This document shows, piece after piece, positions 1 through 8,570 of a DNA stretch of 64,000 nt. Numbering within the stretch: position 1 is the first letter of the stretch; each line of letters begins with the position of its first letter. Location of the stretch: the NCBI GenBank assembly GCA_947445035.1, contig CANFCK010000001.1, positions 486,044 through 550,043 on the forward strand, written 5' to 3'. A program made the translations under genes and the position numbers. Below the pieces are notes generated by a model. The model worked only from the letters and a program-made list of their open reading frames with translations, ran no database searches and was not told the origin of the DNA. This DNA comes from Deltaproteobacteria bacterium. GTDB taxonomy: Bacteria; Myxococcota_A; UBA796; SXON01.

Positions 1-651
1 ACCTGCTCGTCCCGGGTCGAAGTGGTCGATCGTGAGCTGCTCCAAGCGATGAAGGACGCTGGTTGTTGGCGTACCCGCTTCGGGATCGAGTCGGGCTCCG
101 ACAAGGTGCTGGAATTCATCAGCAAGGGCATTACCAAGGACAAGATCCGGGCCGCCGTCACCGCGGCGCACGAGGTCGGACTCCGCCCCAAGGCCTTCTT
201 CATCGTCGGCCATATGCCTGATACCAAGGAGACGATCTCCGAGTCGATCGAATTCGCGAAGTCGATTCCGCTCCACGACGTCACCGTGCAGATCAACACC
301 CTTTTGCCCAAGACCCCCCAGATGGAAATCTGGGAGCGCGAAGGCACCAAGTGGGGCCGGCTGGTCAACGAATCCAACGAAGAGAAGAGCTTTTGGGAGC
401 CGACCTTCGTTCCTTGGGGACTGGAGCCCGAGGACATCATCGAGTTCCACCGCCGGTTCTACCGCGAGTTCTACTTCCGGCCGATCACCCTGGCGCGGCA
501 CTTGGAAACCATCAAGAGCTGGCGCGACGTGTACAAATATGCGAGCGCATCGAGCTTGTTCAGCTTCTTGTTCTACAACCAGGACAAGCTGTCGCTCGAC
601 ACGATCAAGAGCGCCTTCGGGACCACGTCCAACGCGGATGAGGCGGCTTAG
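1..651 (+). CDS. B12-binding-type radical SAM protein, C-terminal part (5' end outside window)
   Basis: The frame is open from base 1, so the gene starts upstream; the GTG at 22 is only the first start-like codon inside the window. The segment FGIESGSDKVLEFISKG is typical of the second half of the TIM barrel in cobalamin-dependent radical SAM enzymes, and it is followed by the usual helical C-terminal region (FVPWGLEPEDIIEFHRRFYREFYFRP). The CxxxCxxC cluster motif and the B12 domain would lie upstream and are not visible. The substrate is unknown; relatives act in lipid, methyl-transfer or natural-product chemistry. The stop overlaps the stop of the convergent downstream gene by 4 bases. Confidence 0.8.
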   Translation, partial: TCSSRVEVVDRELLQAMKDAGCWRTRFGIESGSDKVLEFISKGITKDKIRAAVTAAHEVGLRPKAFFIVGHMPDTKETISESIEFAKSIPLHDVTVQINTLLPKTPQMEIWEREGTKWGRLVNESNEEKSFWEPTFVPWGLEPEDIIEFHRRFYREFYFRPITLARHLETIKSWRDVYKYASASSLFSFLFYNQDKLSLDTIKSAFGTTSNADEAA

Positions 652-3065
652 TTCAGCTCGATCCTAATGACGGTGGTGGTGCCGAGCGCCGCGCCGCCGG
701 TCTTGATGCAGAGTCGCCACGAGGCGGCCTCGGGTGGGGGCGTCCACCCAATCGACGCCGCACCCATCGCGGTGGCGGTCTTCCGAGACGCCAGAACCTT
801 GGCCTTGACGCCGGGGAGCGCGCGCCGATCCGCGCCGAGCGGGCGGGCCTCGATGCGCGAAAACGTGGACTCGCCGGCCTCGCCGACGTCCACCGCCCGG
901 GTCACCGTCCCCGACACCGGGGCGGACCCCTGAAGCGGCGGCGAACACAATGAGCTGACGCGCCCGGCGCCGTCGCCAATCACCACCCCGCCGCCGCCGG
1001 AGCCAACGGCGCCCTCGACGACCCAACCGACGGGAACGCCGTCCGTGAAAGACCACGAGTGCCCCGTCAAGGCCGGTGGTGTCGGGGTTGCCGGGGGGGG
1101 CGGCGCTACCATCGGCTTCGGCTTTTTCGTCGGCGCTTTGGCCGGCGCGGGGGACGCGGCTGGCTGAGGAGATGCCTCGGCTCCGGGAGTCGCGATGGGC
1201 TCCGCAGATTCGACCACGGCCGCTGGCGAAACCGGGTCCGCCTCGACCCCAGCCGCCTCCCGCTTCGCACGCCGCTTCTTCGCCGGTGGCTCGTCCTCGG
1301 CCGCGGCCTGCTCCTTGTCGTCCAGCCCCTCCGCGGGGCGGGTGGCCCAGGCCATCGGTCCCCCACAAGCCCAGACCGGCTCACGATTGGTGGCACACTC
1401 CGCCGCCTCGGCCGCGGTCGCCGCGCCGGCCACGTCCCCCGCGCGCTCGCGGAGCCGTCCCAGCGCCTTCCACAGGCCCGCGGTGAGCTTGCCGGGCGGC
1501 TGAAAGGCCCGCGCCAACCGAAGCGCCTCGCTGTACGCCGCGAGCACCCCCGCGTCGTCCTTCTGCGCCTCGGCCAGTCGCGCCGCCAAAACATACGGGC
1601 CGGGCCACCGCTGACGTGTGGCAAATACCCGGTCCATGTCCGCGCTGGCCTCGTCAAGCTCGCCCGCATCCAGATGCCGGACCGCACGCTCAAGGAAAAA
1701 CCATGGGTATCCGGTGAGATCGGCCTGCCTGGCCAGCGCCGCCAGCGTTTTTTCGCACTGGTCCTCGGGTGGGGCGAGTCGAATCCGGAAGGAGTGGAGA
1801 ATCAGACACCCGCCGCCGCCAGAGGTCAGAAGCGCCCAATCGGCGTCGCGGCCGGCGATCCGGTCACGGAGTTTCGGCGCGTACCGGGCAAACTGCTCGA
1901 CCACGTAGGGCGGCTGGAAGCGGATGCGAGCGTCGGCTGGGATCACCGCGTCGAGCACCTGCGCTTCGACCCGGTAGTCGTGGCCCGCGTTGAGGTCCTG
2001 CGGGTGGAATGGCTCGGTCAAAAGGCGGGCGGTGAGCGGACCGGCCACGGCCAAGGCCGCGACCGCCGGCACCCAAGCGCTGAAGCGCCGAAGCGGCGCC
2101 ATGAGCGCTTCGATGGCGACTCCGGCGAAGACCGCCGCCATCGGGAAGAAGCCGACGTAGTTGCGTAAAAGCCGCGCCGGTACGTTCTGCGACGCCGCGA
2201 AGGGGAGGACCAGCATCGCCACCAGGAACGTCGCGGCAGCGATCCGCAGCGACCGGGAGCTGGAGGATCGCCGCATCGCCAGCCACACACCGCCGCCGAG
2301 CCCAAGCGCCAAGGCCACGAAAGACAGGGGCGGGATCGATTTGTCAGGGCTCCAGAACAGGTAGGTCAGCACCTCCCAGACCATGGCACCCTTGGGCGTC
2401 TTCTCGGCGAACTGCGCCTGAAACGGACCGAGCAGCCACGGCAGGCAGCCCGCAACCACGGCCGCCCCGGCGCCGGCGAGCGGAAGGAGACGACGCCGCG
2501 CGCCGCCAGGAAGCCACAACGTAGCCCCCGCGGCCGCGAACGCGGCGATGCCGACCAACGCCGCCGCATAGTGTGTCCAGAACGCTGCAATGCCGCCCAC
2601 AGCGAGCACCCAGCGGCCTCGTCGTGACCGCACATCGTCATCAACACCGGCGTCAAGGGCACCCCAGAGCATCGCCGATGCCGCCAGCGTAGCCATCGCA
2701 TACGGGCGCAGGGTATGGGCAAACAGCGCCGGCACCGCTGAGGCCGCGAACCACGCGGCCACCACCATCGACACACGCTCTGACACATGACGTCTCACGG
2801 CATCGACGGTCAGCGCCAGCGCGCCGAGCATCGACAGTCCCGAGACCGCGCGCAGCCAGTTGTCGCCATTGTCCAAAAACGCGAAGCACCACGTGGTCAG
2901 GAAGAAAAGCGGCGGATGGCGGTCCTTCGCGACGCCATGCATCAACCCCGAGAACTGCCGCTCGGCGAGCCCCGCGCTGAAAAACTCGTCGGTCCAGAGT
3001 GTCCACGGGACCGGCCAAAGCCACAGCACCGCCGCGAGCAACAGGAACGGCCAGACACGACGCAT
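648..3065 (-). CDS. Multi-pass membrane glycosyltransferase-like protein with TPR and C-terminal beta-sandwich extension
   Basis: 805 residues. The first ~340 residues hold about nine hydrophobic segments and begin like PMT/ArnT (GT39) glycosyltransferases: an acidic pair in the first loop (LWTDEFFSAG, where the family has its catalytic Asp) and then KDRHPPLFFL. Residues ~440-590 look like TPR-type helical repeats. A Pro/Ala/Lys-rich linker (~600-680) leads to a ~140-residue beta-rich end (HSWSFTDG to VIRIELN) resembling a carbohydrate-binding or adhesion sandwich. By analogy it would move a polyprenyl-linked sugar to a periplasmic acceptor. The ATG at 3065 faces the divergent gene at 3101 across 35 bp. 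The family assignment of the N-terminal half is fairly safe; the role of the extension is unknown. Confidence 0.75.
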   Translation of the reverse strand: MRRVWPFLLLAAVLWLWPVPWTLWTDEFFSAGLAERQFSGLMHGVAKDRHPPLFFLTTWCFAFLDNGDNWLRAVSGLSMLGALALTVDAVRRHVSERVSMVVAAWFAASAVPALFAHTLRPYAMATLAASAMLWGALDAGVDDDVRSRRGRWVLAVGGIAAFWTHYAAALVGIAAFAAAGATLWLPGGARRRLLPLAGAGAAVVAGCLPWLLGPFQAQFAEKTPKGAMVWEVLTYLFWSPDKSIPPLSFVALALGLGGGVWLAMRRSSSSRSLRIAAATFLVAMLVLPFAASQNVPARLLRNYVGFFPMAAVFAGVAIEALMAPLRRFSAWVPAVAALAVAGPLTARLLTEPFHPQDLNAGHDYRVEAQVLDAVIPADARIRFQPPYVVEQFARYAPKLRDRIAGRDADWALLTSGGGGCLILHSFRIRLAPPEDQCEKTLAALARQADLTGYPWFFLERAVRHLDAGELDEASADMDRVFATRQRWPGPYVLAARLAEAQKDDAGVLAAYSEALRLARAFQPPGKLTAGLWKALGRLRERAGDVAGAATAAEAAECATNREPVWACGGPMAWATRPAEGLDDKEQAAAEDEPPAKKRRAKREAAGVEADPVSPAAVVESAEPIATPGAEASPQPAASPAPAKAPTKKPKPMVAPPPPATPTPPALTGHSWSFTDGVPVGWVVEGAVGSGGGGVVIGDGAGRVSSLCSPPLQGSAPVSGTVTRAVDVGEAGESTFSRIEARPLGADRRALPGVKAKVLASRKTATAMGAASIGWTPPPEAASWRLCIKTGGAALGTTTVIRIELN

Positions 3066-3100
3066 GCTGCCGCGAACCTATCCCGTGATAGCTCGCGCCG

Positions 3101-4456
3101 ATGAAAGAGGACGTGCACGTCGTCGTCCCCGAGGGATGGCTCAGCCGCGGCGAAGCCTACGTCTCCGGGGATGGCAACCAGATGGCCGTGTTCGGCGGAA
3201 TTCCCGGGGAAGCGGTGCGCGCGCGCGTCTTCGGGCGCCAGGGTCGGCAAGTGCGGGCGCGGGCAATCGGTCCTGCGGATCGCCCGCACCCCCACCGCGT
3301 GCAGCCCACGTGCGACAAGTGGGGGCCGTGCGGCGGTTGCCCGTGGATGCACCTCAGCCCGCGGGGCCAATACGACGGCCACGAGGCCCTCTGGACCGAA
3401 GCCGGGCGCACCTCCGGCATCGACCTCGCCCCCGGACCACTCCATCGCTTCCCGGGGAACGTCAGCGATGTGACCGTGCACTGGGGCAGCTCGGACCTCG
3501 GCTACCCCCGCGTCGGCGTGCACGCGCGCGAGGGTCACGGCCTGGTCGCGATTCCCGCGTGTGAAAAAGTCTCGCCGCTGCTGCGCTCGTTCATGGGAGC
3601 GGCGGCCACCTCCCTCCGCAACGCGGAGATGTGGACCGAAGGCGTCATCGACAGCCTCCGCGCCCGTGAGATCGATGGGCAGCTGCTCGTCGCGGTGCGC
3701 ATCCCCCGCTACGCGCCGGCGGTCGCCGACTGGGCACCCATGCTGGCCACGACGTTGGTCGAGCTGCGCGGCGTGGTGATGGAGCTGCCGGTCGAAGAAG
3801 ACAAGGCGGGAATTGGGTGGCAGAAACTCTACGGACTCGACCACTTGGAGTGGTCCGTGGCCGGGATGCATTGGCGCGTCGGTACCGAGGAGCACCTGCC
3901 CCGGCAGCTCGATGCGTACGTGTCTCTGGTCGAGGCTTCGCCCAGGCTCCTCGGCGTCCAACCGGGAGATGCCGTCCTCGATCTCGGCGCGCACATCGGG
4001 CTCCGCACTGCGGTCCTCGCCCGCGCGGCCGGCTGGGCCTACGGCGTCGAGACCGACCCCCGCGCCCACCAACGCGCCGTTGAAAACACGGCGCACAATC
4101 GAGTGCCCGCCGAGTTCTCGTCGTTCAGTTGGCCGGAAGCCATCGAAGATGTCACCCCTCGGCTTGCCGGCCGCCGGCCGCTGGTGTGGATCGACACCGG
4201 GCGGAAGGAGCTCGGTGGGCGCGTCGTCGAAGCGGTGACCGCGCTCGACCCCCGTCGCGTTGCCCTGCAAGGCAGCAACCCCCACGCCCTCGCGCGTGAG
4301 CTGGCGAAGTGGCTGGCGCGCGGCTGGATTTTCACGGGCATGGAGCGCTGGGACGTCGACCCCCACACGCCGTTTACCGAGGGGGTGGCGGTGCTGGCTT
4401 CGCCGGATCAGAGCCCGCCGGAGAAGCGCGGGCCGCGGCGGAAGATCGCGCGGTAG
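3101..4456 (+). CDS. TrmA/RlmD-family RNA methyltransferase homologue lacking the catalytic cysteine
   Basis: 451 residues with the layout of RlmCD/RlmD: an N-terminal TRAM-like barrel (~1-60), [4Fe-4S] ligands C71-x5-C77-x2-C80 and C154 (CDKWGPCGGC; LVAIPAC), then a Rossmann methyltransferase domain with motif I-like DLGAHIGLRTAVLARA and AVENTAHN. Two catalytic motifs are changed. DPPR(K)G reads DTGRKE, and the nucleophile motif YVSCNPxTLARDL reads ALQGSNPHALAREL, so the cysteine that attacks uracil C6 is Ser392. Known family members need this Cys for uracil C5 methylation. The protein may bind RNA and SAM without this chemistry, or do another reaction. An intact homologue lies at 17255. Confidence 0.85.
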   Translation: MKEDVHVVVPEGWLSRGEAYVSGDGNQMAVFGGIPGEAVRARVFGRQGRQVRARAIGPADRPHPHRVQPTCDKWGPCGGCPWMHLSPRGQYDGHEALWTEAGRTSGIDLAPGPLHRFPGNVSDVTVHWGSSDLGYPRVGVHAREGHGLVAIPACEKVSPLLRSFMGAAATSLRNAEMWTEGVIDSLRAREIDGQLLVAVRIPRYAPAVADWAPMLATTLVELRGVVMELPVEEDKAGIGWQKLYGLDHLEWSVAGMHWRVGTEEHLPRQLDAYVSLVEASPRLLGVQPGDAVLDLGAHIGLRTAVLARAAGWAYGVETDPRAHQRAVENTAHNRVPAEFSSFSWPEAIEDVTPRLAGRRPLVWIDTGRKELGGRVVEAVTALDPRRVALQGSNPHALARELAKWLARGWIFTGMERWDVDPHTPFTEGVAVLASPDQSPPEKRGPRRKIAR

Positions 4457-4475
4457 GGGCGCACGGCAGCGACGC

Positions 4476-4485
4476 TGTCGCGACA
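4476..4485. repeat. Palindrome TGTCGCGACA, copy 1
   Basis: Part of the 12-bp palindrome CTGTCGCGACAG (4475-4486) in the 102-bp gap between the degenerate methyltransferase and lpdA, two convergent genes. Confidence 0.4.
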
Positions 4486-4558
4486 GAGGGCTTGCCCGCG
4501 CTGCACCGTGCCGCGAGCCATGCACCCCGGACCTGGCCGAGGGTCAGCTCCGGCACGC

Positions 4559-5962
4559 TCACGCGTTCATCACGTGTACCGCCTGACCGATCGCCGCCTT
4601 GGCCGCCTCCATCACGCCTTCTCCAAGCGTTGGGTGGGGGTGGATCGTCAGCCCGATGTCCAGCGCTTCGCAGTCCATCTCGATCGCCAACGCGGCTTCG
4701 CTGATGAGGTCACTCGCATGGGCGCCGGCGATGGTGACACCCAGCACCCGCTGGTTCTTGGCATCGATGATGACCTTGATGAACCCGTCGGTGTCGTTTG
4801 TCGTCAGCGCCCGCCCGATGGCGGCGAAGGGCACCTTGCCCACCTTGATGGTGTAGCCCTGGGCCCTGGCTTCGTGCTCCATCAGCCCGGCGGTGGCGAT
4901 CTCGGGGTCGGTGAAGACCACGGCGGGCACGGTCTTGGCGACGTTGTGGGTGCGATGGCCGGCGATCACCTCGGCGCAGATCTCCCCCTCGTGGGTGGCC
5001 TTGTGCGCCAACATCAGCCCGGTGGTGCAATCACCGATGGCATAAACACCCGGTACGCTGGTCTTGAGTTGGGTGTCGGTCTTGATGAAGCGCCCTTCCA
5101 TGGCGACACCCGTCGCTTCCAAGGCGCAGGTGTCGGTGTTCGGACGCCGCCCCACGGTCACCAGGATGTAGTCCACCTCGACCGTGGCCTTCCCCTCCGC
5201 CGTCTCGTACTGGAGCAGCGCGCCGCCATCCCCTTCTTCCCATCCCAGCGCCTTGGCCTTGCACACCACCTTGACCTTGTCCTTCTTCAGCCGGCGCTCG
5301 ATGACCTTGACCGCATCGACATCGAAGCCCGGGAGGACCTGGTCCGCCGCTTCGATGACGGTGACCGCGCTGCCAAGCTTGGCGAACATCCCGCCCATCT
5401 CCAGCCCGATGTAGCCGCCCCCGATGACCGCGAGCCGCTTGGGAATCTCGGGGAGCGCCAGAGCCTTGGTGCTGTCGAGAATACGACCGTCCGCAAACGA
5501 GAACCCTGGAATCTCGATGGGGCGGCTGCCGACGGCGATGACCACGTGCTCCGCCTCGACGCGCACCACGCCTTCGGCCGTCTTGACCTCCAGCACCCGC
5601 GGACCGACGAAGGTGGCCGCGCCCACCATCATGTCGACCTTGTTGGCCTTGAGCAGCGTGCGGACGCCGCCGGTCAGCTTGTTGACCACGCTTCCTTTCC
5701 AGGCCTGCAGCTTGGTCATGTTCACCACAGCGGTGCCGGAGACTTCGATGCCCATCGCGTCGGCATGGGTGATCTCTTCGAGCCGCTTTCCGGCCGTGAT
5801 CAGCGCCTTGCTGGGGATGCAGCCGACATTGAGGCAGACGCCGCCCCAATATTCGCGCTCGATGACCAGCGTCTTGACGCCGAGCTGCCCGAGGCGGATG
5901 GCGCAGGGGTAGCCGCCGGGGCCCGCGCCCAGGACGACGGCAGTGTAGGACTTGGATTCCAT
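4559..5962 (-). CDS. lpdA: Dihydrolipoamide dehydrogenase (E3)
   Basis: 467 residues. FAD-dependent oxidoreductase that reoxidises dihydrolipoyl groups of 2-oxoacid dehydrogenase complexes or the glycine cleavage system using NAD+. Visible motifs: dinucleotide-binding GAGPGG at 12-17, redox disulfide C43-x4-C48 in WGGVCLNVGCIPSK, a second nucleotide site (AVIGGGYIGLEMG), the FAD-binding YAIGDCT, and the C-terminal active-site His-Glu dyad (HPHPTLGE). The ATG at 5962 is preferred over the in-frame GTG at 5971 because GGTGA sits 5 nt ahead of it and overlaps the GTG. No E1 or E2 genes are adjacent, so it probably serves several complexes. Confidence 0.95.
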   Translation of the reverse strand: MESKSYTAVVLGAGPGGYPCAIRLGQLGVKTLVIEREYWGGVCLNVGCIPSKALITAGKRLEEITHADAMGIEVSGTAVVNMTKLQAWKGSVVNKLTGGVRTLLKANKVDMMVGAATFVGPRVLEVKTAEGVVRVEAEHVVIAVGSRPIEIPGFSFADGRILDSTKALALPEIPKRLAVIGGGYIGLEMGGMFAKLGSAVTVIEAADQVLPGFDVDAVKVIERRLKKDKVKVVCKAKALGWEEGDGGALLQYETAEGKATVEVDYILVTVGRRPNTDTCALEATGVAMEGRFIKTDTQLKTSVPGVYAIGDCTTGLMLAHKATHEGEICAEVIAGHRTHNVAKTVPAVVFTDPEIATAGLMEHEARAQGYTIKVGKVPFAAIGRALTTNDTDGFIKVIIDAKNQRVLGVTIAGAHASDLISEAALAIEMDCEALDIGLTIHPHPTLGEGVMEAAKAAIGQAVHVMNA

Positions 5963-6018
5963 GGGGCTCACCGGAAGGCGCGCGGCCTAACCCGGAGCCG
6001 CGGCCCGGGCCGGGGTGC

Positions 6019-6024
6019 TACCAT
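6019..6024 (+). promoter_or_regulatory. -10-like box TACCAT, 7 nt before a start codon
   Basis: TACCAT fits TAnnnT and ends 7 nt before the ATG at 6032. No Shine-Dalgarno sequence is present between them. It is one of several start-proximal boxes in this window that suggest leaderless transcription; this is inference only. Confidence 0.35.
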
Positions 6025-6031
6025 CGCGGCA

Positions 6032-6937
6032 ATGTTCATCCTGACCCTCCTGGCCAGCTGCAGCTGGATCGAGCACTACCGGGCCTGCTCGGCGGCCCAG
6101 GACGCCGATGCTGCCGCATGGACCAGCCTCGGCAGCGCGCTCGACGGCGCCGGCACGCTGGCCCGCGCCCAGGCCAGCGCGTCGTTGGCGGCGGCACAGG
6201 CGGTCGACCTGGCCTCCAGCGCCGCCGGCGCGCCGATGGTGACGCGCGACGTGAACCGCGGAGAAGCCGCCCAGGACGCATTCACCCGCGGCTCGCGGAG
6301 CCACGGGACCGAACTTGGGCTGGCCCAGGCAAAATGGACGGATTGGTCGCTGCGCACGCAGGAGCTGGTGGCGGAGACCGACGTGCTCATCGAGTCCGGT
6401 CGGAGCGTGACCGAACGCCTCTCGCTCTGGGCACGGGCGCGAGCCGACAGCTCGCTGGCGGTGGCGCTCGCGTCGACCCGGTATGAGGCGGTGGTCCGGT
6501 CCGGGCCCGCGCGTTGGACCCTCGCGGTGGCGTTGGTGACGCCCCCGACCCCCGCAGCGGCCCCGGACGCCAGTGCATCCCACCTGGCCGCGGCGGAGGC
6601 GGCGATCGAGGCGCACGCCGAGCGTTCCCGAGGCCTCAAGGAGGTCTTGGGGGTAGCGGACAAGGTGGCCTTCGAGGTCGAGCGCGCCGGCCTGACCGCG
6701 CAGTCGACCGCCACCAACTACCAGTTCTTGGGGTTCCCACCGGAGGCCCAGGTGGCCCAGGCCGCCGCGCTCGCCGCCGAGAGCAGCGCCAAGCGAGCCG
6801 CGGACGCCGGGAAGCGGCTGCGGGCCGCCATCCTCGCCGCGCGGGCCGAAGAGATTCCGGCCCCGGCGGACGAGGTGACCCGCGCCCTGGTGGCCGCTGT
6901 CGGCCTTGCACATGCCGCCGACGACGCCTGTCGCTGA
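6032..6937 (+). CDS. Putative lipoprotein, alanine-rich and helical
   Basis: 301 residues. The N-terminus MFILTLLASC ends in a lipobox (LASC), so it is predicted to be an outer or inner membrane lipoprotein; the signal is very short and lacks a basic n-region. The rest is Ala-rich with long amphipathic helices (for example residues ~190-290, heptad-like A/E/R pattern), suggesting a coiled-coil or rod. No known domain recognised. The open frame extends far upstream across the antisense of lpdA, but the lipobox makes the ATG at 6032 the likely start. It faces lpdA divergently and is followed closely by two glycosyltransferase genes, so it may belong to a surface polysaccharide unit. Confidence 0.7.
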   Translation: MFILTLLASCSWIEHYRACSAAQDADAAAWTSLGSALDGAGTLARAQASASLAAAQAVDLASSAAGAPMVTRDVNRGEAAQDAFTRGSRSHGTELGLAQAKWTDWSLRTQELVAETDVLIESGRSVTERLSLWARARADSSLAVALASTRYEAVVRSGPARWTLAVALVTPPTPAAAPDASASHLAAAEAAIEAHAERSRGLKEVLGVADKVAFEVERAGLTAQSTATNYQFLGFPPEAQVAQAAALAAESSAKRAADAGKRLRAAILAARAEEIPAPADEVTRALVAAVGLAHAADDACR

Positions 6938-6952
6938 ACGACGGATAGGAGC

Positions 6953-7897
6953 TTGCGGGTCGCTGCCATCGTCGTCACGCACCGGGGAGGGCCGCTCCTG
7001 CAGGATTGTATCGATTCGATCCGGGCGCAGACACGACCCGTAGAAGAGCTGCTCGTCGTCGTTTCCAATACGGAGCTGGCGGTAGACGCCCCGAGCCTCC
7101 AACTGGGCGAGAACGTCGGCTTCGCCCGCGCGGCAAACGCGGGTGCCCGGTCAACCCAGGGCGAAGTACTTCTCCTCAACGACGATACGCGACTTGATAC
7201 ACAATGTGTCGAACGACTCGTCGACGCATGGCGAGGAATCGGCGTGTATCAGCCGCGAATCCAACTGGCGGATGGCAGCGGGCGCCTGGACAACGTCGGT
7301 CTCGGCTTCTTGCCAGATGGAAGCGTGTGGGCGCGCGGACGCAACGGCCCCGACACGCCCATGCAGGGGGCCCTGGGCTCCTTCTCCGGGGCGGCCGCGC
7401 TGATGGCGAGGGAAGCCTGGCACAGCCTCGGTGGCTTCGACGAACGAATGGGCAGCTTCGGAGAAGACGTCGATCTTTCGCTCCGCCTACACCGCCGCGG
7501 GGTGCCGATCCGCCCCGTCCCCGAGGCGCTTGTCCTCCACCATCTCGGTGCATCCTGGGGCCGGGCGTCCACAGAGAAACTACGCCTGATCGAGAGGAAT
7601 CGGGTTCGTGCCGCGGTGCGTTCGATGCCGATGAGCGCGCTCTTGTGCTTACCCGTGACCACGCTTGTCCGGTACTCGATCCTCGCTGGGCTCGCCGGGC
7701 GCGGACGCGGTCCCGGCGCCGAGCTGCCCGACGGCGCCCGACTCGCAGCGCTGCGAGGCTTCATCGAGGGGCTCGGCGACGCCCCAACCTGGCTCGCCGA
7801 CCGCCAGCGTGACCGCGATAGCTGGACTGCAGGCGAGTGGGCGATGCTAAAGCTGATGTGGCACGGTCGCGCGCGATGGGAGGATGTGGCGCGATGA
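6953..7897 (+). CDS. Family 2 glycosyltransferase (rhamnosyltransferase-like)
   Basis: 314 residues, GT-A fold. It begins AAIVVTHRGGPLLQDCIDSIRAQ, has GENVGFARAANAG, the DxD-like NDDTR, an acceptor-side segment GGFDERMGSFGEDVDLSLRLHRRG and a basic helical tail. This pattern matches WsaF/RfbN-type rhamnosyl- and related transferases acting on nucleotide sugars in the cytoplasm. The start is a TTG preceded by GGATAGGA. Its TGA overlaps the ATG of the next glycosyltransferase (ATGA at 7894), so the two are translationally coupled and probably act in the same glycan pathway. The donor and acceptor cannot be read from sequence. Confidence 0.85.
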   Translation: MRVAAIVVTHRGGPLLQDCIDSIRAQTRPVEELLVVVSNTELAVDAPSLQLGENVGFARAANAGARSTQGEVLLLNDDTRLDTQCVERLVDAWRGIGVYQPRIQLADGSGRLDNVGLGFLPDGSVWARGRNGPDTPMQGALGSFSGAAALMAREAWHSLGGFDERMGSFGEDVDLSLRLHRRGVPIRPVPEALVLHHLGASWGRASTEKLRLIERNRVRAAVRSMPMSALLCLPVTTLVRYSILAGLAGRGRGPGAELPDGARLAALRGFIEGLGDAPTWLADRQRDRDSWTAGEWAMLKLMWHGRARWEDVAR

Positions 7898-8556
7898 TCG
7901 CCGTGGTTTTGCCCACCCTCGACACGCCAGAAGCGCTGGCTCGGGTCCTGACGGAGCTGCCGGCCGACGTGCTCGCCATTGTGGTCGATGACGGGAGCGC
8001 AGTGCCCGTCACCGGATCGCGTCTGCACACCCAATGGCTCCGCCACGCGCGAAACCGCGGCTATGGGGCGGCGCAGAAGTCGGGGTACGCCGCAGCCATC
8101 GCCGCGGGCGCCACCCACGTGGTCCTCCTGCACGGCGACGGTCAATATGACACACTGGCGACGCTTGCCTTGGTCGATGCGTTGGCCGACGCGGACGCCG
8201 CCCTGGGAAGTCGCTTTTTGTCGGATGCCACCGTGATCCCAGCATGGCGACGGCTCGGGAATCGCTTCCTGACCGGCGTGGCCAACCTGCGTTTCGGCAC
8301 GTCCTTCTCCGAGCTGCACACCGGCGCCCGCGCCTATCGGATCGAAGCGCTCCAAGAACTGCCGTTAGGGAACTACTCGAACGACTTTCTGTTCGACCAG
8401 CAGGTGATCGTCGGGCTGCTGCGACGGCAGCGGCGGATTGCGGAGCGGGCGGTGGCGACCCACTACGCCGCAGGCTCGCGGTCGATCTCCTTCCTCCGCT
8501 CGTTGTGGTACGCGCTGGGATGCCTCCGGGTGATCCTCGGGACCTCGGCCGCGTGA
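7894..8556 (+). CDS. Family 2 glycosyltransferase (DPM1/polyprenyl-phosphate type)
   Basis: 220 residues. Start chosen at the ATG overlapping the upstream stop, with GGGAGG about 10 nt upstream; an in-frame ATG at 7837 lies inside the previous gene. Motifs: VVDDGS, RNRGYGAAQKSGY, the catalytic LHGDGQYD, GSRFL and SELHTGARAYR, all typical of dolichyl/polyprenyl-phosphate glycosyltransferase-like GT2 proteins. It has no C-terminal membrane domain. Coupling to the upstream GT2 suggests both build one glycan or glycolipid. Confidence 0.85.
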   Translation: MIAVVLPTLDTPEALARVLTELPADVLAIVVDDGSAVPVTGSRLHTQWLRHARNRGYGAAQKSGYAAAIAAGATHVVLLHGDGQYDTLATLALVDALADADAALGSRFLSDATVIPAWRRLGNRFLTGVANLRFGTSFSELHTGARAYRIEALQELPLGNYSNDFLFDQQVIVGLLRRQRRIAERAVATHYAAGSRSISFLRSLWYALGCLRVILGTSAA

Positions 8557-8562
8557 TATCGT
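8557..8562 (+). promoter_or_regulatory. -10-like box TATCGT, 8 nt before the molybdenum hydroxylase operon
   Basis: TATCGT ends 8 nt before the ATG at 8571 and overlaps the stop region of the preceding gene. A GGAG lies 1 nt from the ATG, too close for normal ribosome binding. A transcript from this box would start near the AUG. Inference only. Confidence 0.3.
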
Positions 8563-8570
8563 GCCGGAGC

